Part shown: positions 61,488 through 64,000 of the stretch, in pieces | Layout of the letters: each line of letters begins with the position of its first letter | Numbering within the stretch: the first letter of the stretch is position 1 | Origin: Flexilinea sp. | Lineage (GTDB): Bacteria; Chloroflexota; Anaerolineae; Anaerolineales; Anaerolineaceae | Direction: 5' to 3' | Assembly: GCA_026645735.1 (NCBI GenBank) | Contig: JAPKMT010000010.1 | Location: 1 to 64,000 of the forward strand | DNA length: 64,000 nt | Translations under genes and position numbers: made by a program | Notes under the pieces: generated by a model | What the model saw: the letters and a program-made list of their open reading frames with translations, nothing else | The model's database searches: none | Told to the model about the DNA's origin: nothing

Positions 61488-61610
61488 CAGCGATTCGAAA
61501 TATGGGGAGAATTATTTGTTGTTGTGTTGTTTTTGCGCTTCGCGCAAAAACAACACAACAACAAGTTTTCTCTTTTTTCTCAAATGGCTTTTCCAAAATT
61601 CGAATTACAG
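61488..61610. mobile_element. MITE-like element copy 15 (short arm left)
   Basis: cagcgattcgaaatatggggagaatt ... aattcgaattacag. Perfect 23-bp hairpin 61516-61538/61542-61564. Flanks tattttata (61479-61487) / ttttttata (61611-61619), 8/9. Confidence 0.92.
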
Positions 61611-61775
61611 TTTTTTATAAAATATTCTTGCTTAATTTTACCTTAGCCAAAGTTGTCTTTTGGATCAGAGCCTGATCCTTATGACCATCGAAAAAATCAT
61701 GATACCTGACTTGAATGGATGAAGGCTTATTTCTTATGGTTTAATTTGATGTAGGAACGGCCTGCTGCCTGTGGA

Positions 61776-62699
61776 TTAATAGGTTGGATCTCTATTTTCA
61801 TCTGTTTTTAAATCTGTTTGGCTGGTTGACTGTTTTAGAGCAGAAACAAGTTCATGGATAAAAAATTGTTGTTTGTCAGTTTCCATTTTTTTTTGAAGTT
61901 TCTCGTATTCTTCTACTCTCCGCAGAATGAATTGTTGAACTTTTTCCGGTTGAGGAACAAAATCAAAATCAACTTCCGATTCTCCTACGACGATTACAAG
62001 CGTTCCGAAATTTAATAACAACTGTATGATGCCCTTTTTTCGGAAACGGACGCTTTGAATTTTTCCCATCATCGCAATGTTGATTTCCTTTTTTGCAAAA
62101 GGTTTCTTATTGATATCCTTTACACTGTCTGGCTCTATGATGTACAGATCATTGATCCAATCAAAAAAGCTGTACGTAATCCACAGAAACATGCAAAACA
62201 TCACAACAAGGCTGATCGGAACGATGCCAGGATAAGCGATAATTGGCCATTGGCCTTCTTTACCTGCAATCAGGAAGATAAAAAAAATCAGGAATATAAG
62301 GAAAGGTCGATAAGCCAGATTGGCAAAAAAAGCCCAATGAGCGCGATAGACAATTTTTTCTGGTAATTCGTCCACAACCTGTTTACGGGGGGCATTCGGA
62401 GAAGAAACCTGATTTTTTTCAGATCGAACAATCACTGATTGGTCTATTGGTGTTTTTCTCCATCTTAACCAAATACGGATGGCATAGATGAAAAATCCGA
62501 TGATTGCAACGCTGGCAATAACAGGAGCTGCCGTAATTCTGTAAAATAGAATCCAGCAGAGTAACAGGCAGATTGCCAAAAGGATCATCCCTTTCAGCAA
62601 CTGAATTATCAATATTCGTAAATGATAAAGTTCCGAATACTGAATCGAATCATTTTTTTCCTGTGTTTTGGCCATCAAATATGTAATCCTTGTTAACAA
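61776..62699 (-). CDS. Hypothetical membrane protein with PH-like domain
   Basis: Four TM segments followed by RFRKKGIIQLLLNFGTLVIVVGE, bacterial-PH-like. Confidence 0.55.
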   Translation of the reverse strand: MLTRITYLMAKTQEKNDSIQYSELYHLRILIIQLLKGMILLAICLLLCWILFYRITAAPVIASVAIIGFFIYAIRIWLRWRKTPIDQSVIVRSEKNQVSSPNAPRKQVVDELPEKIVYRAHWAFFANLAYRPFLIFLIFFIFLIAGKEGQWPIIAYPGIVPISLVVMFCMFLWITYSFFDWINDLYIIEPDSVKDINKKPFAKKEINIAMMGKIQSVRFRKKGIIQLLLNFGTLVIVVGESEVDFDFVPQPEKVQQFILRRVEEYEKLQKKMETDKQQFFIHELVSALKQSTSQTDLKTDENRDPTY

Positions 62700-62734
62700 T
62701 AAGTATATCTTATGTAACTGTTATTACATTAATC

Positions 62735-62856
62735 TAGCGATTCGAAATATGGATTATATTTTCGAATAAAAAGAGAAAATTTGTTGTTCTTATGGTTTTG
62801 CACGGAGCGCAAAACCATAAGAACAACAAGGATTCTTTTGATATTTCAAATCGTTA
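62735..62856. mobile_element. MITE-like element copy 16 (long arm left)
   Basis: tagcgattcgaaatatgg ... atatttcaaatcgtta. 23-bp hairpin 62781-62803/62807-62829 with one mismatch. Flanks acattaatc / aatttaacc, 6/9. Confidence 0.88.
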
Positions 62857-63021
62857 AATTTAACCATCTATCTTTGAACAAAGTTCCGAAAAGTCGATCG
62901 ATATTTTAATAGGCTGTTTCACATCGTGACCTTGCCGGAAAAGCATTCCTGACGGAGACATCGGACTCTATCCGAGGATTTGATCCGGATGTCCCCATCG
63001 ATTTTTCAGATACAGTCCCAT

Positions 63022-63052
63022 TTTTCAGAAATCAGGTAGAGATTTCTGAAAA
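63022..63052 (-). terminator. Hairpin downstream of clp gene
   Basis: 12-bp arms ttttcagaaatc/gatttctgaaaa; weak T tract. Confidence 0.45.
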
Positions 63053-63061
63053 GCTCTGGAT

Positions 63062-64000
63062 TTATGCATCCACTTTTACATGTACATTTTTTACCTGTAA
63101 AAAATCCAATTCTTCTGCAGACTCTTTTTTAACTATCTTAATTAGATCGCCTTTTTTGATTTTTCCGGAAAGCCATTGAATGGAGATCGGGCTTTCAATA
63201 TATTTTTGCAAAGCGCGGCGGAGCGGTCTCGCTCCGAAAGCAGGATCATAACCTATTTTTGCCAGCCATTTCTTCGCTTCCGGATCGAGTTCCAGTTTGA
63301 ACCCGTTTTCGGTAACTCGCTGCCGTATCTCATCCATCTGAAGGTCAACAATTTTTTCCATGTCTTCGATGGTCAGTTTCGAGAACATGATGATTTCATC
63401 AATACGGTTCAGAAATTCCGGACGGAAAGTCGATTTGAGCGCTTTGTCGATTTTTAATTTGGATTCCCGGTCTTCATTATCCTGTTCTGAACCAATAAAG
63501 CCCAGTGTCCCAGCCTTATTGATGTACTCTGTACCGAGATTGCTGGTCATGACCAGTACTGAATTCCGAAAATCAACCAGTCTTCCCTGTCCATCTGTCA
63601 ATCGTCCGTCATCAAGTATTTGCAGAAGTGAGTTCCAAACTTCCGGATGTGCTTTTTCAATTTCATCAAAGAGGATTACGCGGTATGGACGTCGGCGAAC
63701 TGCTTCTGTCAGTTGCCCGCCTTCCTCATAACCGATGTATCCTGGAGGCGCTCCAAAAAGACGAGATACGGTATGTTGTTCCCGATATTCACTCATGTCG
63801 ATGCGAACCAGGGCGTCCTCATCGTCAAACAAAAACTTCGCAATCGCTTTTGCCAGTTCCGTTTTTCCGACACCGGATGGCCCGATGAAAATAAAGGAGC
63901 CGATCGGACGACTTGGATCTTTTAACCCGGAGCGCGATCGTCGGATGGCATCTGCTACAGCGTGGATTGCTTCTTGTTGTCCAATTATGTTTTCGTGCAG
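63062..64000 (-). CDS. ATP-dependent Clp protease ATP-binding subunit (ClpC/ClpB), 5' end outside window
   Basis: Reading frame continues to the window edge ([54 protein letters not shown]); second AAA domain and C-terminal domain. Confidence 0.93.
   Translation of the reverse strand: MHENIIGQQEAIHAVADAIRRSRSGLKDPSRPIGSFIFIGPSGVGKTELAKAIAKFLFDDEDALVRIDMSEYREQHTVSRLFGAPPGYIGYEEGGQLTEAVRRRPYRVILFDEIEKAHPEVWNSLLQILDDGRLTDGQGRLVDFRNSVLVMTSNLGTEYINKAGTLGFIGSEQDNEDRESKLKIDKALKSTFRPEFLNRIDEIIMFSKLTIEDMEKIVDLQMDEIRQRVTENGFKLELDPEAKKWLAKIGYDPAFGARPLRRALQKYIESPISIQWLSGKIKKGDLIKIVKKESAEELDFLQVKNVHVKVDA

Noticed and set aside
122-62856. CRISPR array or tandem repeat
   Set aside because: Repeats are dispersed kilobases apart in separate intergenic regions with no regular spacers and no cas genes.

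Overview
The window reads as an ordinary chromosomal segment of a low-to-mid GC bacterium. The gene complement is compatible with Chloroflexota/Anaerolineae, but that is inference only. It contains a str ribosomal operon (rpsL-rpsG-fusA-tuf-rpsJ), two complete branched-chain amino acid ABC systems (minus strand 22-30 kb, plus strand 40-45 kb), and an ECF transporter. It also contains pyrK/pyrD, tyrS, ugd, rsgA, rsmG-recF-def, a 3' fragment of clpB/clpC and one tRNA-Gly(TCC). A ~10.6 kb purine-use operon (adenine deaminase, three-subunit xanthine dehydrogenase, BMP-type nucleoside ABC transporter) occupies 45.8-56.4 kb on the minus strand. The most striking signal is a family of about 14 recognisable ~122-bp intergenic elements, plus several decayed ones. 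Each has terminal inverted repeats CAGCRATTCGAAATATGG...CCATATTTCGAATYRCTG and a central near-perfect 20-24 bp stem hairpin. Several copies are flanked by 9-bp direct repeats (two perfect, others 8/9), so they look like a non-autonomous MITE. The hairpin arm sequence differs between copies while pairing is preserved. No transposase that could mobilise them is in the window.
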